From Liolophura sinensis (Eukaryota; Mollusca; Polyplacophora; Chitonida; Chitonidae): a DNA stretch of 64,000 bases. The translations under genes and the position numbers were made by a program. This document shows positions 34,664 through 46,562 of this stretch, in pieces. The notes below the pieces were generated by a model. That model was not told the DNA's origin, did no database searches, and saw only the letters and a program-made list of their open reading frames with translations. Where the stretch lies: assembly GCF_032854445.1 (NCBI RefSeq), contig NC_088303.1, positions 36,001,265 to 36,065,264 on the forward strand, written 5' to 3'. Each line of letters opens with the position of its first letter. Position 1 is the first letter of the stretch.

Positions 34664-37600
34664 TCAGCTGATTGTTAGCACATCGCTCCTGATTTCGTGG
34701 CTCAGTTGCGTCTGTAGGTCGCTCAGTTTTTTCTTCAGAATGGACAAGCAGCTGTACATGATGTTTTCAGGACGAAGTGAACCACACGCTTCAATGTTGT
34801 AGTAAAACTTCTGCGGTTGACCATTGGCTTCAAAAGGAGCTTCATCTGTTGAGAAATAAAACGTTACGATAATAAAACACAAAAATTGACCAGCATGCAG
34901 TCACATGCGGTGATGCATGCACATTTCAAAAATGCAATCATTATACCTAACACCACACCTAACAACATTCAATGTCATTCTACCATATTCATTGCAGCTT
35001 AAAAATATCCATGAAATTAGATATGATACAAATTTCTAAAGCTAATGACATGCCCACACAAAAGCAGTATTTGCTTCAATGTTTAATCAGTAACTACACA
35101 CATCTTCCCTGAGAACAAGAACAGCACCACCCTCTCAAAAAGCTGTTTGTTGCAGCTAAAAATATTAAATATGGAATGTACATGATATCTCCATGTTATT
35201 TTCCCTCACCATATGAGGGAAGGTCTGTCAGCAACCTGCGGGTGGTTGTGGGTTTCCCCAGGGCTTTGCCTCATTTCCTCCCACCATAATACTGACCGAC
35301 GTCATATAAGTGAAATATTCTTGAGTAGGGCATAAAACACCAATCAAACTAATGAATAAAAGACCTAGCTGAGTAGTACTCATTCAACTTTGGAGTCTAC
35401 AACAACAATGACAAATTCAACAACTTAAAGAGAGGTGCAACACCACAAGTGCATGGTGAGAGCATTCCGAGAAAAACTTCTACTCATGAGAATACTTACG
35501 CTGATCTTCATCCAGTTCAGAATATTCACTTTTTGGCCTGAAAGCAGGTAAAGAGTAAGGTTTATTTATTTATTTGACTGGTGTTTTACGCCGTACTCAA
35601 GAATATTTCACTTCTACGACGGCGGCCAGCATTATGGTGGGTGGAAACTGGGCAGAGCCCAGGGGAAACCCACGACCATCTGCAGGTTGCTGACAAACCT
35701 TCCCACGTACGGCCGGAGAGGAAGCCAGCATGAGCTGGACTTGAACTCACAGCGACCGCATTGGGAAGAGACTCCTTGGTCATTACACTGCGCTAGCGCA
35801 CTAACCAACTGAGCCACGGAGGCCCCCTAAAGAGTAAGGTAATTGCATAACTGTATTGAGACAAGAGCTACAATCTTATTATATTTCATTATTTTTCACA
35901 CCTTGCCATACGATATAATACATTTAACATATTCTGAGAGAGAAATCTATATATGCAATACCAACACAGGTATTAAGCATAGGTTAGCCCCTGACTGACC
36001 AGGCTGACAAAACATTACATCGAGACGAAGCCGAGAAACTTATTTCGACTCAACATGTTGTATTACTGAAAATGAAACTTTCAAAGACCATGGGTAGCAT
36101 AGGCAAATCCTGTTGATTGGTTGAGCGCAGCAAGAAAAAAAGATTGTATGTGCTAAAGTTGTATTGCTGTCAGAGCAGCTACTGAATGCACTTATATACA
36201 AGATGTACAAGAACTATTTCATTACTGTACAAAAATGTCAGTAAAACTGCCTGTCATGTGTGAAAAGGTTAATAAAACAGAACATTCCTATGTTTAGCTG
36301 CAGCAAGCAGCTCTAAGTTTGCTCTGTCCCTCGACTGGTCAAATTTTTAACATACATGTACTGCCTTCTAACACAGGCCATTCACTTATTAATTAATGCG
36401 GGGAGTTAGTGCACAACGACATTGCAAATTTTATACGTGAAAGGTTAGATAAATACATACCACTCCTCGGGTTTAGGGTAGGTCGTGTGACGCAGAGCAT
36501 TGTCTGGATCATACTCAAAAGCTATCCCTGCTGTAGGGTTCCACTTGGCATGCTCTTTGGCGAAACCTTTGCGAGCAAAGGCCCTTAGCTTCAACTCCTG
36601 TCCTTTCCGAAGTTTTACAATGAGAATATCTGAAACAAAGATCCGTAGTATACAAGTGCTACACTTAAGTACAGTGTGAGTGGAATCTCCACTTTATTTG
36701 GGGATTACAACGGCTATCGGGTCTGTGGGTAAAGGGAACCACCACCTGTCCACCCATGTTTGACAAACAATGAAACATTCCAAGTGTAAGCCATGGACAT
36801 GTGACCTTATTGGGCAAGGCCATGACACCCACAGTATATCCTCATTTTACCACTCTGATCCAGTGAGGACTTGGAATCTGAACCTGGCCAGCTCTCTCCA
36901 TCTTTCTGCTTTAACACTACCATATATCCTTTAACTGATGTAACAGTAACCTCTACCCACTTAATAATGTGATAATCATAGCTGGTAGTGTTATTCAAAT
37001 AGGCAGAGGGAGTTACTCCATCAGTTACATGATTTGCATCCTTTTGCAGAGGGCTGATGAGCCTGGTTTTGTACTTTAAGAAGATAACGGGGAAAATAAA
37101 TAAATCTTGGAGTTTCTATTTACCATCAGTTTCATCATACTCGCTGGCTTCTTCTCTGTGTCTTGAGGTCACCTGAAATGTGTAATGTAAACCATCCTGC
37201 AGTTTCAACAACATGAAGCAAGAATTTCAGAAATATCTCCTGCCAGGTTTAACATTAGGAGTCTTTTGTATATACCTGGAATCCTGTAACTTCCCGAACT
37301 ACATGTCAATAAATGATGTACATGTGCATTCCATTCAACTGGCTACACATCTATGCATTTCCTCTTAGCTGCATTTCAGCCGCCACCCATCAATCTTATT
37401 GCCAATGCATAAGTGAAGAATTCTGAAATATGGCATAAAACAGCAATCATATCCGGTGTCGCCTTTCAACATTCATAGCTGTGACCAGGAGATTTCTGTA
37501 CAATCACATTATAAAAAGCCTTGCTTGACAGTGACCTTGATCTTGTGTTTTAGGGTGGGGCCATCACTGACAGAGGTGTGCCCACAACAAAATGGACCAA

Positions 37601-40600
37601 TCATTCAACCCCGTCACTGGCCAATTTGAGCCCCAGCACCTCAAGGTCCGTCTCCAGTCCTTACAGAAAATCTGTCTACAGGCCATAGGCAGGGCTGTTA
37701 CCATTCTCCGATACCCACATGTAAGTTGCCAGACAATCCAACCAATAGTGATTAACAACAGAACAATATATTATGCTCCCTCTGCCTAAATCACCCCAAA
37801 ACTGGCTCCTTAAAATAATATTAAACATTAGCAACCAGAGGATCCAGGTGTACTACCACACCCCACAATTTCACAGACTTCCCTTCCTATATACCAACCT
37901 GGATAGCACAGTTGGTAGAGCATCTGCTTCGGGAGCGGTAGATCCAGGATCAATCCTGGATCGAGTCACACCTAAGACTTTAAAAGAGGGAGTTGTAACT
38001 TCCTCGCTTGGCGTTCAGCATGAAGGGGATAGTGCAACGACTGGCTGACCCGTAACAGTATAATGGCTCGGGTGGGGTAGCTTACTTGCCTTCAGCACTA
38101 GATAAAAGAGCGGTGAAAATCCGTCCTGCAACAAGGACGCTTACATGCACTCGGATTCCTTCGTCATCATATGACTGAAAAATTGTTGAGTACGACGTTA
38201 AACCCCAAGCACTCACTCTTTCCCTTTCTATAAGCCTACTGTAGGAGTTCATGACATAGAAATAAAGCCCCTATTAGAAACCTAAGAATTTGGTGCTAAA
38301 AAAAATCAAATGGGATACAAATTAGAATTGTGCAAATCTTTAAAGTGTTGAACTACCAAAATTTGAGTTTCAGAAGCATCCCTTGCTCTACTTTAGGAGT
38401 TGATGTACATAAAATGAACATACTCTGATGGATGGATGGATGCTGGTCATTCACAAACTCCCCCTTTATATCGGATGAGGGAAGTTCAAGAAAAGGGCTA
38501 TATAGAGGAAGAAATATTTAAACGTGCCAGACGAGTCTACTCACCTAAGCCATTTACTAGTATGTAGCTAAAATGATAGCATCGTGCCGTTACCACATGG
38601 GTCTTCTAAGATGTCTGCATGTTTTATAATGTTTACTAAGAAGTGATCTGTTTCTTCAGAGCCAGAATAGTGAAAATCTTTTCAAATAGTCTGTCAAGGA
38701 CTCTAGCTAACAGTTGTGATGACATCCACAGTTTCCTCCCTTTATAAACTGGAGACCTATATGCTAAAAACATCACTCAAACAAAAACAAAACAGTTTGA
38801 TAATGCATTAAAATGAAAGCTGGATATGTAGTCGCTGATCTTCATCCAGTTCAGAATATTCACTTTTTGGCTTGAAAGCACGTAAAGAGTAAGGTTTATT
38901 TATTTATTTGATTCACTTCTAAGATGTCTGCATGTTTTAAAATGTTTACTAAGAAGTGATCTGTTTCTTCAGATCCAGAATAGTGAAAATCTTTTCAAAT
39001 AGTCTGTCAAGGACTCTAGCTAACAGTTGTGATGACATCCACAGTTTCCTCCCTTTATAAACTGGAGACCTATATGCTAAAAACATCACTCAAACAAAAA
39101 CAAAACAGTTTGATAATGCATTAAAATGAAAGCTGGATATGTAGTCTTAGGTAGCTACCTAGAAAAATTCTTGTCTGTTACACTGAGCATCAGGATATTT
39201 TCTCACTGGTGAATGGGACTCCAAAGCTTGTTTTGTTTTCAGTTCAAACAAATGCAGTATCCAGTTACCATGCTACAGGAGCTTGAAGTTTCTTGTCTGA
39301 AGGAGATTATGGATATTTGGAACAGAACTATTCACCGACAACATAGATGTCTGAATGAAGTAAAAATGAAGTAAAAAAACAAAGTAAAAATAACAAATAT
39401 TTCAGTATCTCCAATTTCTCTTGTTTTCTAATCTACCAGCAACCTGCGGATGGTCGTGGGTTTCCCCCGGGCTCTGCTCGGTTTCCTCCCACCCTTATGC
39501 TGGCCGCTGTCACATAAGTGAAATATTCTTGAGCACGGCGTAAAACACCAATCAAATAAATAAATCTTGTTTTCTAATCATGTTTTGGGATATAGAGTCC
39601 TGAACCTGATAACTCAGGTTGCCCAGCATTTCCAGCCGGGTAATGCAGTACTAATCATCTTCTATTTACCCTACAGGTGAAATGCCTTCCTCTCCCTCCC
39701 AAACTTCTGGAGGCAGTGCAGTCCCTAGAGATGGCAGACTTTTACATTGACCCTGAGCACCTGCGTAGCAGCCACCATCTTAGCCATTCCTACCCAGCCA
39801 CATGTACCCTGGATAACCAGCCTGTGACACTGAAGGTCACAACCAGAGGTAGGCAACATGTGCCATCAGGGCCACTTGTTCAAAAGTGTATTAATAGTTA
39901 AACCAGGCTTAAATCTCAATACCAGTATTATTTTTACACAAAACCAGTTGAATTTTAGTCCAGCACACAAAACCAGTTGAATTTTAGTCCGGACTTAATA
40001 CAAAGCTTAACTGCCTTTATACACTTTTGGACATCCCCTGTGCTCTACTGCAACACACAATATATGTATGTATGTGTATGCTTTGGTGCATGCTATATAT
40101 ATATAAATAAAATGTGTGTTGTTACCACAGACCACAATCAATCACCTGTGATCTGCTGGAAACTATCCTAGTGACTAGTCTGCCCTAATACTTTCTGGAT
40201 TTCTCTCTGCAGGAACAACTTTACCAGAGTCTGACCCATCCTACATCACAACATTTAACAGCTCTGACAAAAATGTTCACGTTTTCCGTCGGAAAACCAG
40301 CCTAAGGGAGATCATCAACAAGCACAAGCGAGAGGGAGCTAAGCTGGAACCAGAATTTGTATGGTCAGTTGTGTCCGCTATGGCTGGAGTCTTACAGAAC
40401 TGCCACCCTTCACTGGGCATCAATCCGGACAACATTTATAGTCACCACAATGGCATCGTGACGATTGACATGGATCCACCAACCAACAATAAGATACCTC
40501 AAGACCTGGAAGAAACACCTGTATATGACTCCCCAGAAGTACTTCTCCAACAAGATCCTGATTCCAGGGCTCTCAGCTGGGTAATTGGCTGCATACTATA

Positions 40601-43600
40601 CGAAATGTTGGCCATGAAACCAGCATACTATGTAAGGTCAGACACCTCTTTGCTTGAAGTGATGCAGAATATTATTCAAGGGGAACAACCCCCTCCCCTG
40701 GGCTGTGGTGGAAAATTTAATAAACTAATTACATACTGCCTTTCACAAAGAGAAAGTAGGATATCTCTTGAAGGTATCACAAAAATTGCCAACAAGGGAT
40801 GTGAATAAGGGCTTTTTATGTTTTTTATCTTTTTTATATCAACTTTTAATGTATATAATTGAAAATCCTTTACGGTATATATTATTGTTATTATTATAGA
40901 GAAATACCAGAAAAGTATCTCCTATAACTGTTATGAGCTGGAGACATATTTACAAATCTCCGGTTACAGTCTTTATCAAACCATATAGATAAAGTACTAT
41001 TTGTTCTTGACTTTTAACTAGCGTTTTAAAAAAATTTACAATGATATGGTTTAATAAAGTATGATGTTACTTGTAATTTTTAACCCTGTGTATGTCAATG
41101 TTTACCATCAAATGAATCCCAGCACGACTGTGCATAGAAGTTTTTTCCCCTCTACTGAACTAAATGTTTACAACAGCTCTAATGTGAGTGTTAAAACTGG
41201 GAGCTGGATGTTGAAATATGCCCATTATGTCAACAATAAATTATAATATACATGTTGATTTTGTGCAATACTTGGTGCAAATATTGTCATAGCCATTCAG
41301 CAAAAAAAAAAAAAATGGTTTGACCCAGATCAGTCAAATGAAAGGGTATTTCCCACTTTATACCCCCCAAAATAATGACAATCTCAAAATGTTGATCTGT
41401 TTGGTTTCTAGAAAACATTAACCATTTTGGAGTACAAACAAGCATGGTAAAAGCTGAGCTGCTTTCTGAAGTACAGACTTGATATGTTTATGTTTATTAG
41501 CTTGGTCAACTAATTACATTCATTTGTCAAAACTACATATACCTGAGAGCTAGTGATGAACATGTTCCTACATGTATTCATAGAAATAATGGCTATGCAA
41601 GGATGTCTCACCGCTTAACAGTGTTTGGGTAATGACATACTTGATGTTTGTGTCTAAATGCTATTACAACTACTGTACCATAAAGGTGAGGTTAACTCAT
41701 GTACATATTTTATGTCAAACATCACAAAAATGATAATATATTTCACTTTTACACCAATATTGTTTGCTTGTTTTGGTGTTATATTATGTTTTTAAATTTT
41801 TGGATATGTTTTTTTGTTTTTTTTTCAGGTAAATAAAGTAATATTGAGCACATGTTATTTGTACCCCAGGTTTCCTTACAACAGAAAGCAAAGGGTGTTA
41901 ATTCACGCCTGTCTATCTTTGTTCTCTGCAATATCTGCACCAAGTCTTGTCCACCTTTCAAATTTCATGAGCAGGTTCATTTTCTGCAACCTCAGATCAA
42001 GTCTACAAACCAGCCAGCCTGTGCAAAAAATAACTGAACAGATACTCAAGCTCTTTAAGTAATCCACAATGAACGGAAAACCGCAGATGATTTTTCACTA
42101 AAAATAACCTTTTGCTATTCAATTGTGGTGTCATTTAGAACATGAAAGACATTTCCAATGTATTGGCTACGTTGTGTGTGAAAATGTGCATTAGGCTACA
42201 CCAATTCAACTTTTGGGTATGGGCGAAATAAACTTTTTTCTGATGCCAGTGTAGTGTATAAAAATAAAGATAAAGTAAAAAAATCCTCTAATTTGTGGGA
42301 AATATAAGCTATCCTAGCAATTGTCCCTGTTAGTGACATTTATGTGATCGGAGAGCCTTGACAAACAGAAACGTGAAAAGAAAAAACAAGACCTAATTTT
42401 ATATTTCACTTCTATTCCATCCTTACGTTTTTGCATCAGTTTGCCCATAAAATGCAAAATTAAACTGATGTGGCCTAAGGTGTTAATGTGATTGGCAAGG
42501 TATGAGATGTGTTCATTGCAAAGTGAAATGCTGCAAACTATAGACACATATCAAAGATGATTCAGAACCCCAAAACATAAAACTAACGATTAAAAGCAAG
42601 GACTGTAAAATATCTTTGAAACTTTCCACTAAATTTGAACAGTTTTAATTAGTTCTCTCCTTTTTTTCTACTAAATACATGTAAAACTTACCGGAACAAC
42701 TTTGGGGTTACTGGAAATGAGGTCTGCACTTGTAACATGGCACGTTTGATCATCCATACATTTCACCTCAAGTGTGAACTCCACTGAACAATCCTGGCAA
42801 AACTCCTCGCAAGTACAATCCTAAATAAACGAACAACCCAGACACTTTTTTTTAAAGCATTTTTAATGCATCCTACATGTACCTCTTGCTGAAGTGTGTC
42901 AGAGAATCTCTACTTGTTATTTTCATTGTGTTCAAAGGAAAAAAAAAAACAGAATCTATATCTGCTCTGGCACATACAATGTCCAGCAGCAGTCCAGTGA
43001 ATCTGTTGTAAATATATGAAGATTCCACGTAGTACAAACAGTAATATAGTAAAACAGAGGATCAGCTAAAGGGTGAAAGTAACACCTCCATTAACTACAT
43101 GTATATCTCTATGACTACCTCTATCTATAAATGCTGCTTTGAGAATCTAAATTTGAACCTCATCACTGAAATCCTACAGACGTCCAGTCAGAGTGCCACA
43201 TAATTGACTGCTGTACCTGAATACCTATTACACACTACAGTGTGTGATACACATCCAAGAACTACAGTGTCCTTGCTCACATGTTCTTTTCTTTACTACC
43301 ACAAGTCTTACCCTGCAGTACTGCATTCTGTCCACCACTTCATCACTGGTAAGTGGAATTAAGCCAACTCTATGAGCAATAAATTCATCATGAAGGACAG
43401 ACGAGTTTGCCTCTATCTGCACCCAGTCGATGGCTGAAAAAAATTAAAATGTCTAGAAAATGAATGGCTTGAGTGGTAAGGCTAATCTTCAGAAATATGA
43501 GGACCTAACAGTTCTTTATTTAAACCTCGTCACCAAAGAAAATTTCAAAAAATCTTTTTATGTGTTGTGAGAGTTGCAAGATCCCTAAAAAGTAAGCATG

Positions 43601-45310
43601 AAATAAAAATGACACACAGGTAAGAAAAACGGAAACAATAGCCAAAACGTACTATTTCAAAACAAGTCTTTATAAACCTAGATCTTTCTTTATTTTGCCA
43701 GCAGACTGTCAACTGTTTAGTATTCTGCTGAAAATATTCTGCTGGGGTGGAAAAGAATTTATTTCTTTCATTGATGTGTCACTGAAAATATTTCACTTGA
43801 GCTATAATGATCACATTTATGCTTACCGTGATAATTAGCAATAAACTTCTTGCATTTAAAGTGCATTCTTTAAATTAATATTATGTTGAAAGTAAGTGTC
43901 AAAACACACACAAAACTCACCAATGGTTGGTACTTCCGCAATGCTGACCCTTCGTACAGCATTGGCTACACTGTAAATCATAACAGCCAAAAAGTAAAAA
44001 ATGATGACTGATAACTGCACAAGAAATGCAACTAAATTCAGCAATATTGTACAGGGTCCCACATTCACAATCTTTGATTTTGAAGTAAAAAGATGCACTG
44101 CATTTTGATAAGTGACTTTGCATACACTGTGTATTTGTCTTCGTTTTATATCCAACTGACAGCCTACACTGCGATAATAACCACACCCAAGGATCAATAC
44201 AGTTGTGATCGGCTATATTGGCAAATCAGCTCACATTCAAAAAAAAAAAGCAATCGCACCCTGTTGTTGAACTGAGATCAAAGAGCAACCGTTTTCCTCA
44301 CCATTAACACTTGTTAGTATTATGCTAAAAATGTATTTGAATTGTCCATCCTTGGTGGGTTTTTCTTGTGACTGCATGAGCATGCCCACTGTGCTACTCT
44401 TGACCCTCTGGGGTCATTCCTCACGTATGAGTAAATTCATAATTTCGAGCATCCGGGTTCTTCACCAGGAACAGGTGGTGATGAAATGCTAATTTTTGCC
44501 GATTACTAAATTTTAATAAAATTAACATTGGAATAATACTATTTGGAGGATAAACACATTCTGTTTACATTCCCAGAAAAAAAATTCCTTCCTTAAAGCT
44601 TTTCTGTGCTAAAGTCTTTTTCAATGTTTATTTCATCTGGGTTAAAATTGCTTTGTTTTTGCCTCCAGTACTCTAGTCACATGTGCAGCTGACTGGCTCA
44701 GAGCAGATATGACATCACTGCAAACTATCAACATAAGCCAACCTTAGACCAGAGTTTTCGGGCTGTGTAAAATCACAACTTTCAGTGCATTGATATGCAA
44801 ACCTCTCACCTTTTCTGGCTCAAACCCGCATGACCTTACGATAATGTTCCAATGCTAATTTATGTTTATACAAGTGATAGTTGGCCTACATGATAATTAT
44901 GTTGATTTCGGTTTTCATTCACAAACATTTCTGGTTCACCGTTCTGTTTTCCCACACCTGCCCATTTTAGTGACCCTTCCTCAGCGAGAGCTACTGCTGA
45001 GACAACAGTTAAGACAGTTTGAAGACCAATCGGGGTTAGATTTGTGCACCAGATGTAAATAAGTAGCATACAAATATATTTAATGAAAAAAGCAAGGATC
45101 TTATGTCTACACGTAGTCACTGCATGAAGTGGCTGTTCAGTTACTGCGCCACAAAATTAAAGACAATAAATCAGACGAAAATTTCGAATTTAACGTATAA
45201 GGCTGAATTTAAACAAGTAATCACCTGAGATTTGTATCTTCGATTGTAAACTTGAGATTTTCATCAGTTAAGGAGGTTATTGAGACGATGGGCTGATTAG
45301 CGTACGGCAT
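34664..45310 (-). CDS. POLR2C: DNA-directed RNA polymerase II subunit RPB3, 8 exons
   Basis: Exons: 45310-45225, 43970-43921, 43433-43312, 42820-42692, 37172-37124, 36629-36461, 35537-35500 and 34845-34664. All introns are GT-AG and phases agree; total 274 residues plus TGA (human protein 275, from memory). RPB3 is the alpha-like subunit that pairs with RPB11 to nucleate Pol II assembly in the nucleus. The N-terminus [31 protein letters not shown] and [20 protein letters not shown] form the alpha-motif dimerisation region. The zinc-binding cluster [10 protein letters not shown] is at residues 88-97, with all four cysteines kept. [20 protein letters not shown] and the C-terminal helix [20 protein letters not shown] are also conserved. 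Intron 4 (37173-42691) hosts an oppositely oriented gene, and a SINE sits 25 bp upstream of exon 7. The gene is divergent from RPRD1, with 373 bp between start codons. Confidence 0.97.
35205..35365 (+). repeat. SINE family A, 5'-truncated
   Basis: Plus-strand copy starting at GGAAGGTCTGTCAGCAACCT, with the central region and the tail GTAGGGCATAAAACACCAAT. Located in POLR2C intron 7, antisense to the gene. Confidence 0.85.
35549..35840 (-). repeat. Full-length SINE family A with 13-bp target-site duplication
   Basis: Complete element at 35562-35827 on the minus strand, from the head GGGGCCTCCGTGGCTCAGTT (A box TGGCTCAGTTGG), the B-box region GAGTTCAAGTCCAGCTCATG and the central domain to an (AAAT)n tail. 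The perfect 13-bp direct repeat TAAAGAGTAAGGT at 35549-35561 and 35828-35840 is the target-site duplication. The insertion lies in POLR2C intron 6, about 25 bp from the 3' splice site of exon 7, in the same orientation as the gene. Confidence 0.93.
37592..40808 (+). CDS. Protein-kinase-like protein, predicted pseudokinase, 4 exons, nested in POLR2C intron 4
   Basis: Exons 37592-37720, 39243-39359, 39677-39848 and 40213-40808; GT-AG introns, phases 0, 0 and 1, 337 residues and TAA. The C-terminal half resembles the C-lobe of a NEK-like protein kinase: YDSPEVLL (APE equivalent, residues 244-251), [18 protein letters not shown] (261-278, the usual DxWSxGCxxYE region) and [15 protein letters not shown] (132-135) may stand for the ATP-anchoring VAIK. 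The catalytic loop reads [10 protein letters not shown] (204-213), so the catalytic Asp of HRD is missing; where DFG is expected the sequence reads IVTID. No glycine-rich loop is evident. The N-terminal 80 residues are helical-looking and not recognised. It is therefore probably catalytically inactive, with a scaffold or regulatory role inferred. Its coding exons lie inside an intron of the opposite-strand POLR2C gene. The start is the first ATG in an exon with an open 43-codon frame; a further 5' exon is possible. It may relate to STK-like/NEK pseudokinases, but this was not tested. Confidence 0.8.
37895..38215 (+). repeat. Full-length tRNA-derived SINE (family B)
   Basis: Begins with a tRNA-like head with a consensus A box TAGCACAGTTGG (37904-37915) and a degenerate B box (GGATCAATCC). 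The body follows (AGACTTTAAAAGAGGGAGTT, CAACGACTGGCTGACCCGTA), then the tail ATGACTGAAAAATTGTTGAG, a TACGACGTTAAACCCC motif and AAGCACTCACTC. It is the reference copy for three fragments elsewhere in the window. It lies in the first intron of the pseudokinase gene. Confidence 0.82.
38603..39146. repeat. 231-bp direct duplication flanking a copied POLR2C exon 7
   Basis: 38603-38833 and 38916-39146 are almost identical (shared start CTTCTAAGATGTCTGCATGT, shared end GGATATGTAGTC). The ~82 bp between them are a near-copy of 35500-35576, that is, POLR2C exon 7 plus its upstream intron and the first bases of the adjacent SINE tail. All of it lies in the first intron of the pseudokinase gene and in intron 4 of POLR2C. 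Confidence 0.93.
38834..38910 (-). pseudogene. Displaced copy of POLR2C exon 7
   Basis: 77 bp matching 35500-35576 with two differences. The exon body (encoding [12 protein letters not shown]) is intact, but the acceptor TTTCAGGCC has become TTTCAAGCC and the sequence after the exon is GACTAC instead of the GTAAGT donor. The copy is therefore not expected to splice as the original does. It has the same orientation as POLR2C but lies out of order, between exons 4 and 5. Confidence 0.85.
39436..39565 (+). repeat. SINE family A, 5'-truncated
   Basis: Central region CAGCAACCTGCGGATGGTCG, GCTGGCCGCTGTCACATAAG and tail GGCGTAAAACACCAATCAAA with (AAAT)n. It lies between the second and third pseudokinase exons. 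Confidence 0.88.
40809..42691. other. 3' UTR of the nested pseudokinase and POLR2C intron 4
   Basis: The sequence after the pseudokinase stop carries AATAAA hexamers at 41053-41058 and 41235-41240, either of which could end its transcript. The rest is AT-rich intron of POLR2C with no gene visible; small open frames up to 82 codons have no recognisable product. Confidence 0.55.
41053..41058 (+). terminator. Probable polyadenylation signal of the pseudokinase gene
   Basis: AATAAA 245 bp downstream of the TAA stop. A second copy at 41235-41240 is an alternative. Confidence 0.5.
43971..45224. other. POLR2C intron 1
   Basis: 1.25-kb intron with no repeat or gene recognised. Short frames (up to 113 codons, overlapping exon 2) are not supported as coding. 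Confidence 0.5.
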
Positions 45311-45683
45311 TTTTAACCTAAACCCACGTTTCCGTGACAGTTCCCTCCTGTTGTTGTTGAACTGCTACAAGACGATACTGACGCCCTCTGGTGGACGCAA
45401 TTTGATTCGACCATACCATTACAAGTTTAAGGTAGATCTACACCTGTCAAAGAGCTTTATAAAACCATATTATTCAATTTTAAAAATACTGTTTATGAAA
45501 GTGCAAAAACATTCATCTTTACAGTTGTAATGGGGATGGAAATACAAGATTAAAGGCTGTGTTTCTTATTCACCACCTTAATGTAGTTCCCACTCATCAC
45601 ACCTCTGATTTGGATGCGCCCAAATGATGTTGTTGCTGTTGCGGCATCGCGTGCTGCGCCGTCTGCAAATGTAAACATCGATA
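45311..45683. promoter_or_regulatory. Putative bidirectional promoter POLR2C / RPRD1
   Basis: 373 bp between the divergent start codons of POLR2C (minus) and RPRD1 (plus). It contains no other gene and no transposon, and no obvious TATA box at a fixed distance from either start. The G+C-richer segment GTTGCGGCATCGCGTGCTGC is at about 45638-45657, just upstream of the RPRD1 start. Shared control is inferred from the geometry. Confidence 0.6.
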
Positions 45684-46509
45684 ATGTCTTCATTCTCTGA
45701 TCAAAATTTTGCCAAGAAACTCAGTGACTTGAATAATACTCAGCAGAGCATCCAAACTCTGTCACTCTGGTTGATACATCATCGAAAACATGCAAAATCT
45801 ATTGTGAACGTGTGGTATCGGGAGCTGTTGACCGGTGAGTAGTAACATACATGTAGATAAGATTTTACTTTGCAGGCCAATGGATCGTTTGATTTGGTGA
45901 ACTAGCAGATAGGTATACTTGTAAACGATGTTAAGCCAACTGTGCGGCACTTACTTAGACCATGGAGGTATATGTACCATATCTACCTCAATGTTTAGAT
46001 AGAACTAAGACATACACCTCAATAGAAAGGGATAAGTGGCATAATTCTGGGGAAAAAGTGTTAGTCCATCTAGATGGACTTGGTGTATTATTTTAAATTT
46101 CTGACATTCATCGTAACACAGTTATGATGAATGTCCGAAATTTAAAATACCACGGGGTTCATCTAGATGGACAAGAGAAAACATGTATATTTTTATTTGC
46201 ATATTCTGATATGAATGCATATTTCGAACTATTTCTACTTTACAGTACCTTTGCTCAAATATGATTTTTTAAGTCATTACAGTACAGTCATTTAGTCCCA
46301 CATCCTTATACTTACTTTTCTTGGAGCAGTGCTAGAGCTCTACCCCCTTCCACCTCAGGGACTTATCGTGTGTCTCCTGTGAATGTCGACACCTCCATAA
46401 ATATGCACGATACAATTTTGGCGGCCTCACGAAGATCATTGCCCCACGTTAAAATGTTTCGCACCATGTGTAAGCAGAAAATAAAGCTTTAATTATATGT
46501 ACAAAGATA

Positions 46510-46562
<53 letters not shown>

